From Protopterus annectens (Eukaryota; Chordata; Ceratodontiformes; Protopteridae), in assembly GCF_019279795.1 (NCBI RefSeq), contig NC_056733.1:1423912706-1423976705 (forward strand): a stretch of DNA of 64,000 nt, written 5' to 3'. A model generated the notes under the pieces. That model saw nothing but the letters and a program-made list of their open reading frames with translations, was not told where the DNA came from and searched no databases. Positions 19,755 through 32,691 of this stretch are shown piece after piece; the first letter of the stretch is position 1; the number at the start of each line of letters is the position of its first letter. The position numbers and the translations under genes were made by a program.

Positions 19755-22700
19755 TTGGTGCCCCTCAGCCAATCGATGATGACGGTAGCATCACAGATGA
19801 GAGGGCAGCTGAACCAGGAAGCTGCTGCTTGCAATGGAGTGAGAGGGCGGCAGAAAGAAAACAATGTCAGTGTCAATGTGATGCAGAACGGACAGGATAA
19901 ACGCAATATAAATGGAAATAAAAGCCCGGATGCAAGATTTTCAAGCACACCGAGGCTTTTAAGGAACTCTAACCAGACTTGCGAGTCCAATAACAACAAT
20001 TCAACTGGTATAATGCCAGGACAAGGTTCAGGGACTGTTCAGGGAAACACACCAAAATGGACAGACCTAAAGGAATGGTTACAGGTCAGTTTTTCAATGA
20101 ATTTTCGTGAAAAAGTAGTTAAACCTGCACCAGTTACTGACTCTTACAAAACCAAACTTTATAGACTGTAAAAATTGTTATACAAATACAAAAGTTTGGA
20201 TACTGAAAATAGTTATTTAAATGAATGTATAAGTGAAGGAATAGTCCCGAAGGGGCTAAGGGTATTTAAATACCCTAACAATGTGATTGAGTGCAGTATA
20301 TTTCGCAAAGACCTTTTAGAAGTTTTTAACAGATGCGGGCTAGATATGTTAAGATGTATGACTGAAGAAAATGTTAGGATTAAAGCTGAACTGTTTAAAG
20401 AGATTGATATTTTAAATGACTGCATTAAAAATGACTTGATTTTTACAATTCCTGAAGAAAGAATGAAATATGACAATATTTTTATTGACACAAGTAATGA
20501 TTGTGATAACTTAGTTAAGAGAAAAATAAAAAAGCTAGAAAGGGACCTTAAATAGTATAAAAATAAGGTAAGTTAACTGAACTCAAAGAAGAAGGGAAGG
20601 ACATGGGGTAACAACAATATGGAAGGAACAACAGATGATGATAACCAGGATAATGCAGTAGTTAGTGGTCAGGTTACGAACTTAGATGATGTCTTTGAAT
20701 ACCACCACCCCTTGTGTAGGTCTGAGAGACTAAGGAATAGGGAGGGTTATGAACAACAATATAGGTACACAAATGTTCTGGCGGGAGCAAGAATGGGGAG
20801 GTGGCGGTACTAGGACAACTCAGTACCAACCTCCCCGACTTGGAAACAATTCCATTCTGCAAAACGAAATGAACCCCTATAGATATACTTTACAAGATTT
20901 TGGTATATTCAATTTCAATCATATTTCCTTAACCAAAGAACATTTTAGTGTCTTATCAAAGGGAACCAAGTTCATTCCTAGTAGAAGGGGAGATTTAACC
21001 AAAACAATTATGGATGTTAAAACCTTTACTAGGAAAATTAATTTCCAGGTTATATTTGATCAGAATAAAAATTACGAACCAGGAGATCTGGTAAAAAGAA
21101 ATACATACAATCCCCCACTGCACTCCCAGATAAAAAAAAATCTAGAGAATATACTCGAGAATTAAATAAGAAACAAGTATGGGAAAGTACACTATAGAAG
21201 GAACTTAAGCCAGGCTAAAGCAGCATCCTTGATGAATTAAGAGGGGAGTCAGGCTTAAGAATTATGAAACTGGACAAAAGTGGGGGAATAGTATTGATAA
21301 ACAGCTTTGACTATGAGGGGAAAATGAATGAACTCTTAGAAGACCCTAACAAATACTCCACAGTTTCAAAAAATGAAATAAATATTAGTTACAGAAGGAT
21401 AGATATGGCCTTAGAAAGTTTATTTTTAGATGGATTGTTAGACAGGAAGACATATGAATATTTAAAAATGGACAAACCTAAAATTCCTACTATTTTTGGG
21501 ATCCCCAAAATACATAATAACAGAATGGATCCCCCTTTGAGGCTAATAGTTTCGGCTGAGGGTTCCAAAACTTTACCCCTAGCCAAATTCGTGGATATTA
21601 AGCTTAAGAAACTGTGGCTTAAGAGAACCAACATTTTGAGAGATTCTTGGGATCTTCTAAGGACATTGAATCATGATCTATACAATGAGAATTTATGTTT
21701 CCTAAGAATTGACGTTGTAGATTTGTTCTCAAACATTCCCCACAGTGATGGACTAAGATACCTGGAAGAACTAATTTTTGAGGATGAGATTTTAACCCAC
21801 GATGAGTGTACTGTGGTGACGGAGCTTACAGATTTGGTTCTAAAGTTCAACTTCATTTAATTCAAAGGTGAATTTTTTCACCAGAAGAAAGGAGTAGCGA
21901 TGGGTGCCGCTTGTGCATCCACTTATGCCAATTTGGTCTTCGCCAAATGGGAAGAGAAGATGGTAACCGAATCAATATACAGTAACAACTGGTCACTTTA
22001 TAGAAGATTCCTGGACGACATATGTATCCTATGGGAAGGGCCAAAAGAAGAGATAGAAAAATGTATTGACTATATTAACAATAGTACTAATTTTATTGAA
22101 TTTACTTACAGAATAAATTATGAGAAGTTGGAGTTCTTGGATATAAAAATATAAAATGAAAACTCACTTTTTAATTCCAGGGTGTATAGAAAGAGTACCT
22201 ATTCTAACTCTTATTTGCACTTTGAAAGTGCTCACCCTTTGTACTCCCAGAAAAATATGGTTAAAGGACAATACATTAGGGCCTGCAGGATGGCGTCCAG
22301 AGACAAAGACTTTGAAATGGAAAAAAAGGTTACTAAGGAAAATGTTTAGGATGAGGAAATACCCAGATGAGATGATATGATAGACAAAATTGAGACAGAA
22401 GTGACAGAAAGGAGACCAAATGACTTTAAGTCAATATTAGGATTACCAGTATTTGATACGGCAGGCCCAGTAAAAAAGGCAAATGACAATTTTGGCAATG
22501 CCCTCATCTTGGAGTATAATGCATGTGCAAAAATGGTAAGACAAACTATAGATAGGGGATGGAATACATTTTTAGCATTTACTGACTTAGGAGAAACTAA
22601 AGAATGAAAAGCTAAGAGTAGTTTACAAGAATTCAAGTAACTTAAAACTTTTATTGGAAAATGGTACAAACCAAGAAGTTCAGAGACAGAGGAAAAAGGA

Positions 22701-22940
22701 AGGGAACGTTTAAATGTGGACATTGTCAACAGTGTGCATATATGAGCAATGCAGAAAGTGTGCATTTGGAAAGCAGGGGAATCACCCTGCAAGGCAAGGA
22801 TTTTAATAATTGTGACTCCTTTGGGTTTGTATATTTAGCGAAATGTCAAACCTGTGAAACATTCTATATAGGGAAGACAGAACGCAAGCTCAGGAGAAGG
22901 GTATACGAACATATGTATGACCTAGAAACAAACTGACTAA
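19755..22940 (+). pseudogene. Penelope-like reverse transcriptase with GIY-YIG domain, decayed
   Basis: The N-terminal region (19755-20813) is lysine- and asparagine-rich with in-frame stops near 20169 and 20553. A frame change covers about 20800-21165 (LSKGTKFIPS block). The original frame returns by 21264 with LDKSGGIVLINSFDY, PTIFGIPKIHNNRMDPPLRL, LRIDVVDLFSNIPH, KGVAMGAACASTYANL and FLDDICILWEG. These match the Penelope RT order, with LDD as the catalytic pair. Stops interrupt this frame near 21858, 22152, 22348 and 22370. The last part (22661-22936) has a Cys cluster CGHCQQC and a GIY-YIG nuclease in which FVYLAK and FYIGKTERKLRRRVYEH supply the two signature strands, Arg and His. At least four frame-internal stops make this copy inactive. 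The start is the first Met of the open frame and is uncertain. Confidence 0.88.
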
Positions 22941-23587
22941 TGCACTGTACAAACACAAACAAAGCTCTGAAAATGCATACTATACATTTTTGTGAAAGAA
23001 AGGGTGGAAAAGAGTGGCAGAGGGGGTTTATGGGAGGAATGTTTGGAGTACAGAGAATTATGGTGGCAGATAAGTTTGGAGGCCAATAAGCCACCGGGTC
23101 GCAATGAACATATCTCTATAGCCCCATTATTAAAACTGAGAGCAGCAACACTGTGATATGCATTTGCACTTCATGTGAACTTTATCATGTTTTTACCCAT
23201 GTTTTCCAATAGTTATAGTTGGTCTTTAAGCTTTTTTATATTTTTACTAAAAAGTTGGGTTTGTAATATGTTATGAACACAAGTGTTACACTCATTTATC
23301 AAAGGTATTGAACTTATTTTCCCTTATATTTTCCTGTTTTTAACATTCTTTTAACTGAGTGAGGCTATACAATTTGCCTTTGGCTTACAATGCAGTTTTT
23401 ATACCTGTAATTTCACAATTTATCCACTAGATGGAGAATCAAGTTCATTTAAAGCAAATATTCAAGTTGGTAACTTTAACCACAGAGTCCTACTAAATGT
23501 GTTTCTAATAGTATTTAAACTTTATAATTTATTCTTTGTAGTCAAGTGTTTTAAGGATTTTTATTTAAAACATGTTTTTATTCATAC

Positions 23588-23944
23588 ATATTTATTCATC
23601 AAACACTGTAACATTAAATGTGTTTTAATTGTGGCAACACAGAGAGATGCAACAAGAAAAGTTTTTGGTTTTAAACTAAATTAACCTTTCAATTAATTCA
23701 TTAACCTAATCAACGTAGTTAAGTGAATGGTATAAAAGCACTAGTAGTTTGAACAGCCCACATCTGAGGAAGTGATTTTTAAAAAGAAAAAGTATGGTGG
23801 AGCGTTAATGTGCTGTGTTTCTGTGGAATAAAGTGAACTGAAGTGTGCTGAGCCGTCCGCGGGTTTTTTCACAATTTTCTGAGCTTGCCCTGCTCAGGGC
23901 TTTATTGTTTTGCCCGAAAAGCTGCTTCAATTTGTGGATTACAA
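23588..23944 (+). repeat. Right pLTR of the Penelope-like element
   Basis: The direct repeat of the left pLTR, without the MITE. It contains TATAAAA at 23731-23737 and the core boxes CTGAGGA (23764-23770) and GAAA (23786-23789); the base before GAAA has changed from C to A, which should weaken stem II. It ends TTTGTGGATTACAA like the left copy. Confidence 0.9.
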
Positions 23945-24900
23945 ACATTGATGAATGACCTGTATTTGAGTCACGACTTCTTGGAGACAAACATGCAGCA
24001 GCAAATATAGGTTTTGACTGCCATAAAAAAGTTCTTATGGCATAAGTTGGCATACAATTTATTTCCAGTCTTTCTAAAGGTGCTTTCTTCTGTCAGTGAG
24101 GGAGTCAGTCATATCAGCTTAGTCAGCTATAGACAGGCTAAAAGGGTTGCCACAACTGCTGAACTATGTCCATGACAAGTATACAGCGATGAAGCAGAAC
24201 AGAAGGAATGAATGTCTGGACATAGCGGAACTAGAAGAATGGGAGTAGTAATCATCAGGAGGCGTGCAGTGGGGACACACATCCCCTGGCCACAGGAATG
24301 GCCAATGACTGGATTAGCAGTATTAGTTTATGTTGCTCAAGTGTATGGCAATACCTTAACCTGCTACAAAGGGAAGGCTGCAGAAAGTTAGCCATGTCCT
24401 TTAAATGTCTCCTAATAATGTTTCTATAAATTGAGATGCAGCTCCCTAAGAGTTAACTTGGGGGCTCCTACAGTAGGCAGTCCAGAAGGTGGACAAATCA
24501 TCTATAAAAAGTGCATTTACAGTGAGTATTTTTCGATTGTGCCAGCATCTGATACCTGCCTTTGCGGAGGACATATTGTTATACTTTTGTCTTTAATGAG
24601 AAATGAATTGTTTTCTAAGCTTTCTTTTAATTATTTATTTTTTTAAATAAACGTGACTGTAAAGATGGTACATATGGCTGGTACTTCAGGCTGCAGGCAT
24701 GCTTTACTACAACTGGGAACTTGTCACATTTTTAAAACATGACAGATTTCAATAGCTCCCCAATAGAAAACCAAATAAATACTTAGGTTTATGGCTAGAC
24801 TAGTCACTTAACTTAGAAATCCACACTGAAAACAACAGGAAAAGGATCAGTTCCCTATTACTCTGGTCCTGGAAAATATGTCACCATCTCTCTAGAGCAG
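23945..24900. other. No recognisable feature
   Basis: Non-coding sequence between the Penelope-like element and a LINE remnant. No ORF with recognisable motifs was found. Confidence 0.35.
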
Positions 24901-25560
24901 TAAGAGCTGCAATAGGCAAAGGTGTCATCCTTGCCCAACTTGAATATGAGCTTCCCATCAAAGCCACAGTCTCTGAAAAAAAACTCATCCACTCTACACT
25001 ACATTGTAACAAACCCATAGATTTATTACCGATTCCCTTGCTCAGGAACACCACTGTATCACCCTCTCCATAGCCAAATGTTTACCAGCTTCCAACCAAG
25101 CTGAGCTACTCCTAGGGTCTTTTTTTCCAACTGGTTCATCTAGGTGCATTACTGCCTCTACAGCCAGACAACATAATAAAACAACCCCTACAACTGCTGC
25201 AATGTCTCCAATTAATTCCCTCATTCCAGACACCCCAAACCAAACTGCACTGTACCGACCATTCCTTCTCCATTCTTGTGCCCAGACTCTGGCAATCCCT
25301 CCCCCTCTCACCTAAAAGAATTCTCATCTTTCTCCACTTTCAGAGCACAATTCAAAGACACCTCCATCTGACATCTGACTGCAAGAGCTTTTCCAATGGA
25401 CGCATGGCCTTGACCTACCTTCTCTCCTCACCTGCATCACTTCTACTTTGACTTTCTATTCTCAACTGCTGCTTCCATCTCATAATTACTACACAAATTA
25501 ATTCACAGTTGTTTTCATACTCTGCTAGTAACATTCACATATTTAATCAATTGTCTATGG
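24900..25560 (+). mobile_element. Non-LTR retrotransposon (L2/CR1-like) C-terminal remnant
   Basis: A broken plus-strand reading gives SFSILVPRLWQSLPLSPKR followed by an F-x-x-Q-x-KR-type stretch. This is the conserved 'LWNSLPLxLR ... FK..L' motif at the C-terminus of many LINE ORF2 proteins. Frames change several times and no RT motif remains, so this is an old 3' fragment. The borders are approximate. Confidence 0.55.
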
Positions 25561-26429
25561 GACTATACCTTCCATGAATACTCTGTTTATGAATTTCTTC
25601 ACTAGGACTGTGCCTGCAATTTTTGTTCATCAGTGTACTATCCTTATTAATGCAGTTGTCCATCAGGCATACTTCTTATAGAGTTATTACTAGTAAGGAC
25701 AACAGAAGCACTGATTTTAAATGTTATGCACTGAACATTAATGTACATCAGAAAAAAGACAATTTTCAGGTAAAAGACATAATGATGTCCTTGATGTTGG
25801 AGCTCTGTGGGCAATACTCATGCAAGAACATATAAATTACTGAAAAAATGGACACAATTTCTTATTATGGTAGGCTTCCTACAAGAAGGATGTTCATTGT
25901 AATGAAAATTGTTCATGTTATTAAATCAATAGAATTGCATTTTTTTCTGAAATTACTAATGCATAACAATGATTTTGCAATGTTAAATCCATGGTTCACT
26001 TTGAATCAATGTCATTTAAAAGGTTAAGTTAACATAGCATGGCATGAGAAATGTGTTAAATAGCTTATTTGTGTCCGGCTGTTAGAATTTAATAGGTTAG
26101 TTGTAGTTTTGGGGGTGTGATAACAATGAGGTCATGTGTAGGACAACTGATTCTGGTTTGTAAGCAAGACAATAATAACACCCCTAAAGCTGGAGATCTC
26201 CAAGGCAATGTTACTTGACAGACACTATAAAGGCTTCATAATCATCCAACTGTAGGTTCAAGTAATGGATAAGAAATTTCATGTTGTATACAAGATGACA
26301 ACAAAATCCTTTTGGAAGGAGAAGTTTTCCACAGAGCTGCTACTTACACTTTCTATATGCTTGATAACTAGGAAGGGCATGATTCGCTGATTTCACTGTG
26401 ATGGCATCATTTTTATTTATCAGTTACTT

Positions 26430-27905
26430 GAACCTACAGTTGTTAACCCATTCCAAACTACTAACCGTACTCTCCAAACTCAAACTTCACAACTCCACAC
26501 TATTATGGTTCAAAGGCTATCTCAAACCGTGAACAAGCCGTTAAATGGGAAAACACCCTATCCCCCCTTCTCCCCGTAAACTCTCCTCTCCTTGGACCCC
26601 TTCTCTTCACCACATTCACAACATCCTGCACAATGATATCCTCCATGCCAACCTGGTCCAATACGCCAATGATTCTACCCTAATACGCTCTGCCCCATCA
26701 CTCCAACAATTACAACAAATCATCCAAGAATCCTTCTCAGCAATAGAAAAATGGCTCTGAGACTCAACTAATACTTAATCCAAAAAAATCATGGTAATGA
26801 TATTCCATCCCTCAAAGGCTACTGACCCAAAACCATCATTTAAAATAACATCCTCCAACAATACCCCCATCACAACCATAGCCTAAATTAAACTTCTAGG
26901 AATAATCATAGATCATAATATGAAACTATGACAAATATACAGCTCAAACCATCACAAAGGTTCACAAACAAGCTAGGTACCCTCCATAGATGCAAAAATT
27001 ACCTAACCTATGATAGTAAAATCACCATTGCAAGAACCCACCTACTCCCCACACTATTGTATGCCTCCCTAGTACTAACCAATCTAAATAAATGTGTCCT
27101 AAATATACTACCTGCTACAACAAAATAGCAAAATTCGCCAGTGATTCATTGTACATATCCCATCATTGATAATCCCTTAAAAAACTATTCTGGCTAGAAT
27201 TACCAAACCTAATAACTTTCAACCAACTTACTATAGCCCATTAAGTCCTCTATCACCCCCCAAAAAAACCCCTGCCTTATAGGGATTCCTACACCACTAT
27301 GCTACTAATTGTCCACTAAGAAACACCAACAAATCACTTAGTGATGTTACCAAAAGCAAATATAACTGTGAGGGCTCCCTCTATTTTACTACTGTTGTAA
27401 AAACATGGAATACACTTCCTCTAGAAATCCGGTCACTAGAAAACACACACGACTTTAAGAGAGTGCTTAAGTTACATTTATCCAAATCATGGACTTGCTC
27501 CTGTACTCAGCCTGGATAAAAACTAACAACCCTCTTACACACATCCTAGTCTCTCTCATCTAAGCTATCTCTTTTAGTACTTCTAGACCCTAAATGCAGA
27601 CAGAATGTGTATTAGCATTAACAGGGCTGCATACCCTTACAGTTTACTGTGCATCACTGGGTGCCTACTGTTGTAGTTAAAAAGATGCAAGTGCAGTTAT
27701 CTCTGTACTCTATGCTTTACTACTGTGTACTAGTTTATATGTTGCCTCTACTTAATGCCTACTTTATCACTATACTGTATTTATTACTGTACTTTACTAC
27801 TGTATTTATTATTGCTGTTATAATTGTTGTTACTGTATGTTACCATAAGGAGCTCTTCTCCCCAGACCTCCACTGAAAACGGGCAGGCCCGTAAAATAAA
27901 TAAAT
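26430..27905 (+). mobile_element. L2/CR1-like LINE, truncated 3' part with RT relic
   Basis: The reading is broken by stops. It gives KLKLHNSTLLWFKGYL, a PLLFTTFINDIL-like stretch, then LVQYANDSTLIRSAPSLQQL, where YAND stands in place of the RT catalytic YADD. It continues with KKIMVMIFHPSK and ends with VVKTWNTLPLEIRSLENT plus a DFKRVLKLHL block. The 3' end reads GAAAACGGGCAGGCCCG and then a (TAAA)n tail at about 27888-27908, the usual terminus of this LINE type. Stops and the D-to-N change show it is dead. The 5' part is missing. Confidence 0.75.
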
Positions 27906-27908
27906 AAA

Positions 27909-30900
27909 AAATGAGTATTTATTATGTTCTATAACTTATAACTACACTTGTTCATTGGGCTGTTAATAGTTTCTGGTGGCCTAAGTATGTGTGGCTTTCG
28001 ACAAATGTGAGCTGTAAATATATTTTTTTGGAGATTACACTTGTAGCTTATGGTCACTATTGACACCCTGACCCCATTTACAAAACAGAAAAAAGGGGGT
28101 TGATCCTGATGCCAATCCTTACTTGAAGGAAGGGTTTCTTTTTCACTGATGGTGACTTGAAGGATATCGTGTAGGATTTCTACTCACGGTGAGTGGTGTG
28201 AGATCACTGTTCTAAGAAGCTGGTTTATTACACATTAAATTTCAAGACTGACTGCTTTATCACACACTGGAATTACATCCACTGATTATGTTTGTTGAAA
28301 ATTCTTCTGCATGCCAAGCAGTCTTACAGAATACAGTGGGATTGCGAAAGGTGCTGGAGGGATATTTGAACAGAATGATAATGGTATATAAACTGGGGAA
28401 TGGTGGACATAAGTTGGCAGCTTGACAAACACATGGGCTCTAGCAGATTTGTGGATATCATTACATGTTAATTTGCTTTTGTTAGTCACTGGACTTGAAA
28501 GGTACATGGTCTGTTTGGTACACTTACATATTTACTAGAGTATAGCTTTGATTATGGTTATTGCTCTGCTTTCTACCATTTGGAATGAGAGGTATTTATG
28601 ACATTTATGCAATCTCACATTTGAACTCATGAGCTAAAGGACAACTTTGTTCTTTTGACAAAGAATAATATGATCAGGAGTGTTAGAAAATGACACATGG
28701 GATACTTCAAAAATATTTGATGCTGAGCAAAGGAAGAGCTGAGATTACTAAAATCTCTTTTTGGTTTCATTTGTATTATTATAATTCACAATGGAGCAAC
28801 TTTTTTGGCATTGGATACAATGTGATTTGCTATTTTTCATCTCTCACACATGGCAAGATATGTTTACCAGTATTTATTACTTTTTAAAATTTACTTAGAA
28901 AGGAGGACTGGTGAAGCTCTGTTTGCAAGTGGTATAAAATACTGCTATGGCCCAATGCAGTGGAGTTTTTGTCTTACGTATTCTGAAGATGCAAGTTAAT
29001 CGGTTGTAGACTTCATGAGATGTACAGGTTAAGACACTCCAAGCATTGCATCTGGTTACATAAGTGGATAGAATTCTGAGCAAAAAAAAAGCAGGCTATT
29101 CTAGGTGAAACACTACAAAATTATTAGGTAAAGACGTTTGTGGAACATGGACATAAAGTACTTCACTTTGAAACAGAACAAAGCCATGTGCATGATATTT
29201 TGATGATCTGTGGAAAAGGAATGGCTTAAGACACCATAGCAGCATCATCATGGAACCAAATCATATGAAAACTGGGGGATTTGTTGGAAGACCAATTGCT
29301 TTCTATTTCTTTCCTCCTCTTGAATAATTTATAGTTCTGTTTAAGGTGCATTGCAGGGAGATGTGACTTTGAAGGGGCAGTAGGATAAGAAATGGAAAGG
29401 TGGTGAGTGTTTAGGCAAAGTTACCTGAAACAGATTAATTACAGCAAATTACATTAGGGCACATTTTTATTGGACTAGTGAATATGAAATTTGTGATAAC
29501 AGTGTGATATGCATATCTTTGAGATATAACCTTTTGTAAAATTGTCACCCCAACTCCTTGCTTATAATAACTGACCAACAAAGCATCCTGATTTTTCACT
29601 CCAGAACACATGCCATCTTTTCTTCCAATTTCAGTAACTATACCCACCCTGCAGCATTTATACAGCTTTTCATAAAACATAAATAAACATTTCTGCATTC
29701 AAGCTCTTACTAAAAGCTGTTCCTCACCTGGGTAATTCCCTTTTCCTTTGTCAGCTTATACTCCCATCAATATAACCTCCAACCCCTTACATACAACCAA
29801 CCATTTTATCAGTCTTCCCCATCTTTAATTCTTCCTTTGCATGGAAAGAAGCAGAAAACCTCTAAGAGCTTTCCAGTGACTTTTATTATTTATTCCCCCC
29901 TCTGCCCCAATATTAATGCAGTTAATTAAACAAAATGTGCAGCTATGTCACCATGACTTTATCTGAAAAAGAAATATGGTGCTCTGATGAGTCACCTAGC
30001 ACATCTAAAAATGTATCACATATCAGTGTTAACAAATTTACAGCTTCAAACTCCTCTTTTTCATATATTGTTCAGGGTCAATTGTTGGCCTTTAACACCA
30101 AAAAGAATGCTTCCTGTTTGAATGTGAGACTAGCGCTCATAAAAGAAGAATTACAATCTAATGCCATTACCAATGCAGACACTGACGACATTCACGAGTG
30201 GCAGATGAAGCACATCTATTGCAGTGTTACGATCATCAGTGCAACAAAGGTTAATGGTGTCCATTGAGTCAGTCACTGAAAAACAAACTAAGCCATACCA
30301 GCACTCATTACAGTTGAACAAGACTGATAGATGTACATGTTAATGCCTTCAGACCCAAGTAGCAGAGGCTAATTAAGCCCCTTAACTTCCTGAAGTTTGA
30401 TACAAAGAAGCCACTTGCTTCCTGAATTACTTTAAATCACATCTGAAAACATACCTCACATAACCTGTAAAATCTTCAAAAGAATGCAACCCAAAACAAA
30501 TTTAAACCAGAAAAGTTATTCCCTATATGTTGGCCTACACACTGGTTTTACTAACAAATATGCACCTGTTGACATTAACTTCACATTCAGATTTACTAAA
30601 AAAAAAAAAAAATCTGTATTTCAAAACTGTATTTTTGGCAAAAGCATTAATATTATGCTTCAATAGTTATTTCTGTGATTATATAGAACAGACTTATTAT
30701 CAGCCGCATCGTTGTTCACCTCTGAGAGCTTTCCAATGATTTTTATTTATTTTTCCTTTGTTGACCAAGTATGTGAACTGGTCTATGAACTTTTTTCAGC
30801 TATGCCCTGAGTACAGCTGTACAGTTACAGACAACAGAATGACTTGCATCAATAATTGTTAAATGATCATAAAAAGAGTTGGTTGAAGACTTATGACAAG

Positions 30901-31025
30901 ACTGGGCAGTATGGTGCTGTTCTGTGATATTGGACACGATATGGAAAGTAGGAATATATCATTTTTACAATATTTCAAAACAACACTATTAATCTAAGAA
31001 ACTGTGCATATTAGACAAAAAAGAA
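27909..31025. other. No gene recognised; two copies of a short dispersed repeat
   Basis: Mostly AT-rich unique sequence. A ~40-bp segment near 29857-29893 (AGAGCTTTCCAGTGACTTTT) recurs with changes at 30718-30757, so an old dispersed repeat is present. A 110-codon plus-strand frame at 29935-30267 is S/T/N-rich with no recognisable domain; its coding status is unsupported. Confidence 0.35.
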
Positions 31026-31361
31026 AGTACAGTTGTGTACACTTACCATAAATGCAGATCTTCGAGTGTATTCACTGTTGCAGTCCTAACAAATGGGCTA
31101 TCCGGCTCCCGGCAGCCCTCAGTCAGCCAGAATACCAAAGGCAAGTAAAAATGACATTGGTTGTAAAGGGCGTCAGGGCATCTGACAAAAAGAGGCAGCA
31201 AATGTTACTTCCTCAGTCTTTCTTGCCAAAACAGTCAGAAGCCCCCAGGAAAAAGGCTAAGCCAAATGCCAATTTCACAAATAATATCCAATTCAGCCTG
31301 TACCTCAGGAAAAAAAAAGAATAGGAGAGGACCAAAGGGGGGAAGGAGGGAGGGAAACCAC

Positions 31362-31460
31362 GACTGCAACAGTGAATACACTAGACATTTATGGTAAGTG
31401 TAACACAACTGTACTATGTTCATCGTGTTTCACTGTTGCAGTCCTAACAAATGGGTTGAT
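31362..31460. repeat. Internal complementary region of DIRS copy C
   Basis: 31362-31415 is complementary to the left terminus, and 31416-31460 to the right terminus at 36422-36466. The junction again reads GTACT|ATGTTC. Confidence 0.85.
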
Positions 31461-31559
31461 TACCAAAGCCCAGTGAGAAGGGAGGAGGAACCAACAGAAT
31501 CAAGGGTTGGAGATAATGCCCTGCAACACAGCAGTGGCAATCCCTGTCATGGCTCTGGA

Positions 31560-32670
31560 AAACAGAGGCAAATTATAATGTTTTGTGAAAGTGTGAACAG
31601 AAGACCAAGTGGCAGCCTCCAAAATATCTTTAGTAGAGCCACCACTTAAAAAGGCTGCAGAAGTGGAAGTTGCTCTAGTTGAGTGGGTCCTAACCCCTTG
31701 AGGAGGAACCTTGCCATGGAAAGAATAACAAAAGGTGATGCAATATGCAATCCACTTGGAAATGGTTTGCTTAGATATAGCCTTGCCCTGAGCTCCAGGG
31801 TCAAGACTGACCCAATAACTGAGCTGATTTCCGAAGGTCCTTAGTCTAGGTAAAACCTGAGCTGTATGTGCACATCAAGAGAATGTAGGATCCTTTCACC
31901 TTTATTTTGAGGAATAGGAAAGAAGTCAGGAAGGTGTATGAACTGATTAAGCATCAAGCTAGAAATCACCTTAGGCATAAAGGAGGGGTTGGTTCTCAAA
32001 AGAGACCCTGTCTGGATGGAAAACAATAAAAGGCTCCACAGCCAAAGCCTGCAGCTCCAAAACCCTCCTTGCTGAAGTTATAGCCAAGAGGAAAGCAATC
32101 TTCCAAGAGAGAAACTTTAAATCTGCAGAGGCAGCTGGCTCAAAAGGAGGAAGAGTGAGTTTCTCTAGAACAAAATTAAGATCCCATGCTGGAGTAGGTG
32201 CCCTTCTGGGAGGTTTTAAGTTACAAGCACCTCTGAGAAACATTTTCATCAAGGGATGAGAGAAAATGGGCTGTTCAAAATAACAATGTGCAGAAATGGC
32301 TGAAGCATGGAGCTTGAAAGAAGAAAAGGAAAGACCACCCTGAAGCAATTCAGCCAGGTATTCCAAGAGAAGAGGAAGGGTAGGCTGAGAAGAAGAATCC
32401 CCTCTAGCCTGCCTCCAATGAGAAAACCTTTCTCATTTGCCAGCATAAGACTTCCTAGTGCTAGACCTTCTGGCCTCCCTCAGCACATCAACCACCGGCT
32501 GGGAAAGGGAAGAAGATAAGGAAGGAATCAAACTATGAGCCATGCTGTCAAGTGAAGGGATTGAAGATGAGGATGCACAATAATTTCCCCTTCCCAAACC
32601 AAAAGATCTGGCTTCAGAGGAAGATGCCAAGGAGGGAACTGGGAGAGAATGCGAAGCAGCAGCTACCAAT
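31560..32670 (-). pseudogene. DIRS tyrosine recombinase (copy C), interrupted
   Basis: The first piece ends at 32433 with ARRSSTRKSYAGK. The second (32366-31971) holds LSFSSFKLHASAISAH, PAWDLNFVLEKLTLPPFEP and ITSARRVLELQAL with the first catalytic Arg; the usual Ser of RRVSEL is Leu. The next segment shifts frame near 31975 and continues as NPSFMPKVISSLMLNQFIH. HSTR and FTKHY-type sequence remain readable further down in other frames toward 31570. At least three interruptions make it inactive. Confidence 0.8.
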
Positions 32671-32691
32671 GCTGTCTGGGCCAGTCCGGAG

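Larger units (their letters stand above)
18793..23944 (+). mobile_element. Penelope-like retroelement with GIY-YIG endonuclease, nearly complete
   Basis: Direct terminal repeats (18793-19597 and 23588-23944) flank a decayed RT and GIY-YIG gene. Penelope-like elements prime reverse transcription at chromosomal nicks or ends and are not LTR retrotransposons; their repeats are called pLTRs. Both repeats carry TATAAAA and a hammerhead-like core. The left repeat is longer only because a 450-bp MITE was inserted. Coding decay is mainly by point stops with a few frame changes, pointing to a fairly old copy. Assignment to a named lineage (Neptune, Poseidon or other) cannot be made by eye. Confidence 0.9.

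Noticed and set aside
29935-30267. 110-codon plus-strand frame
   Set aside because: No recognisable domain, no neighbouring gene structure, S/T/N-rich composition typical of chance frames in AT-rich DNA.
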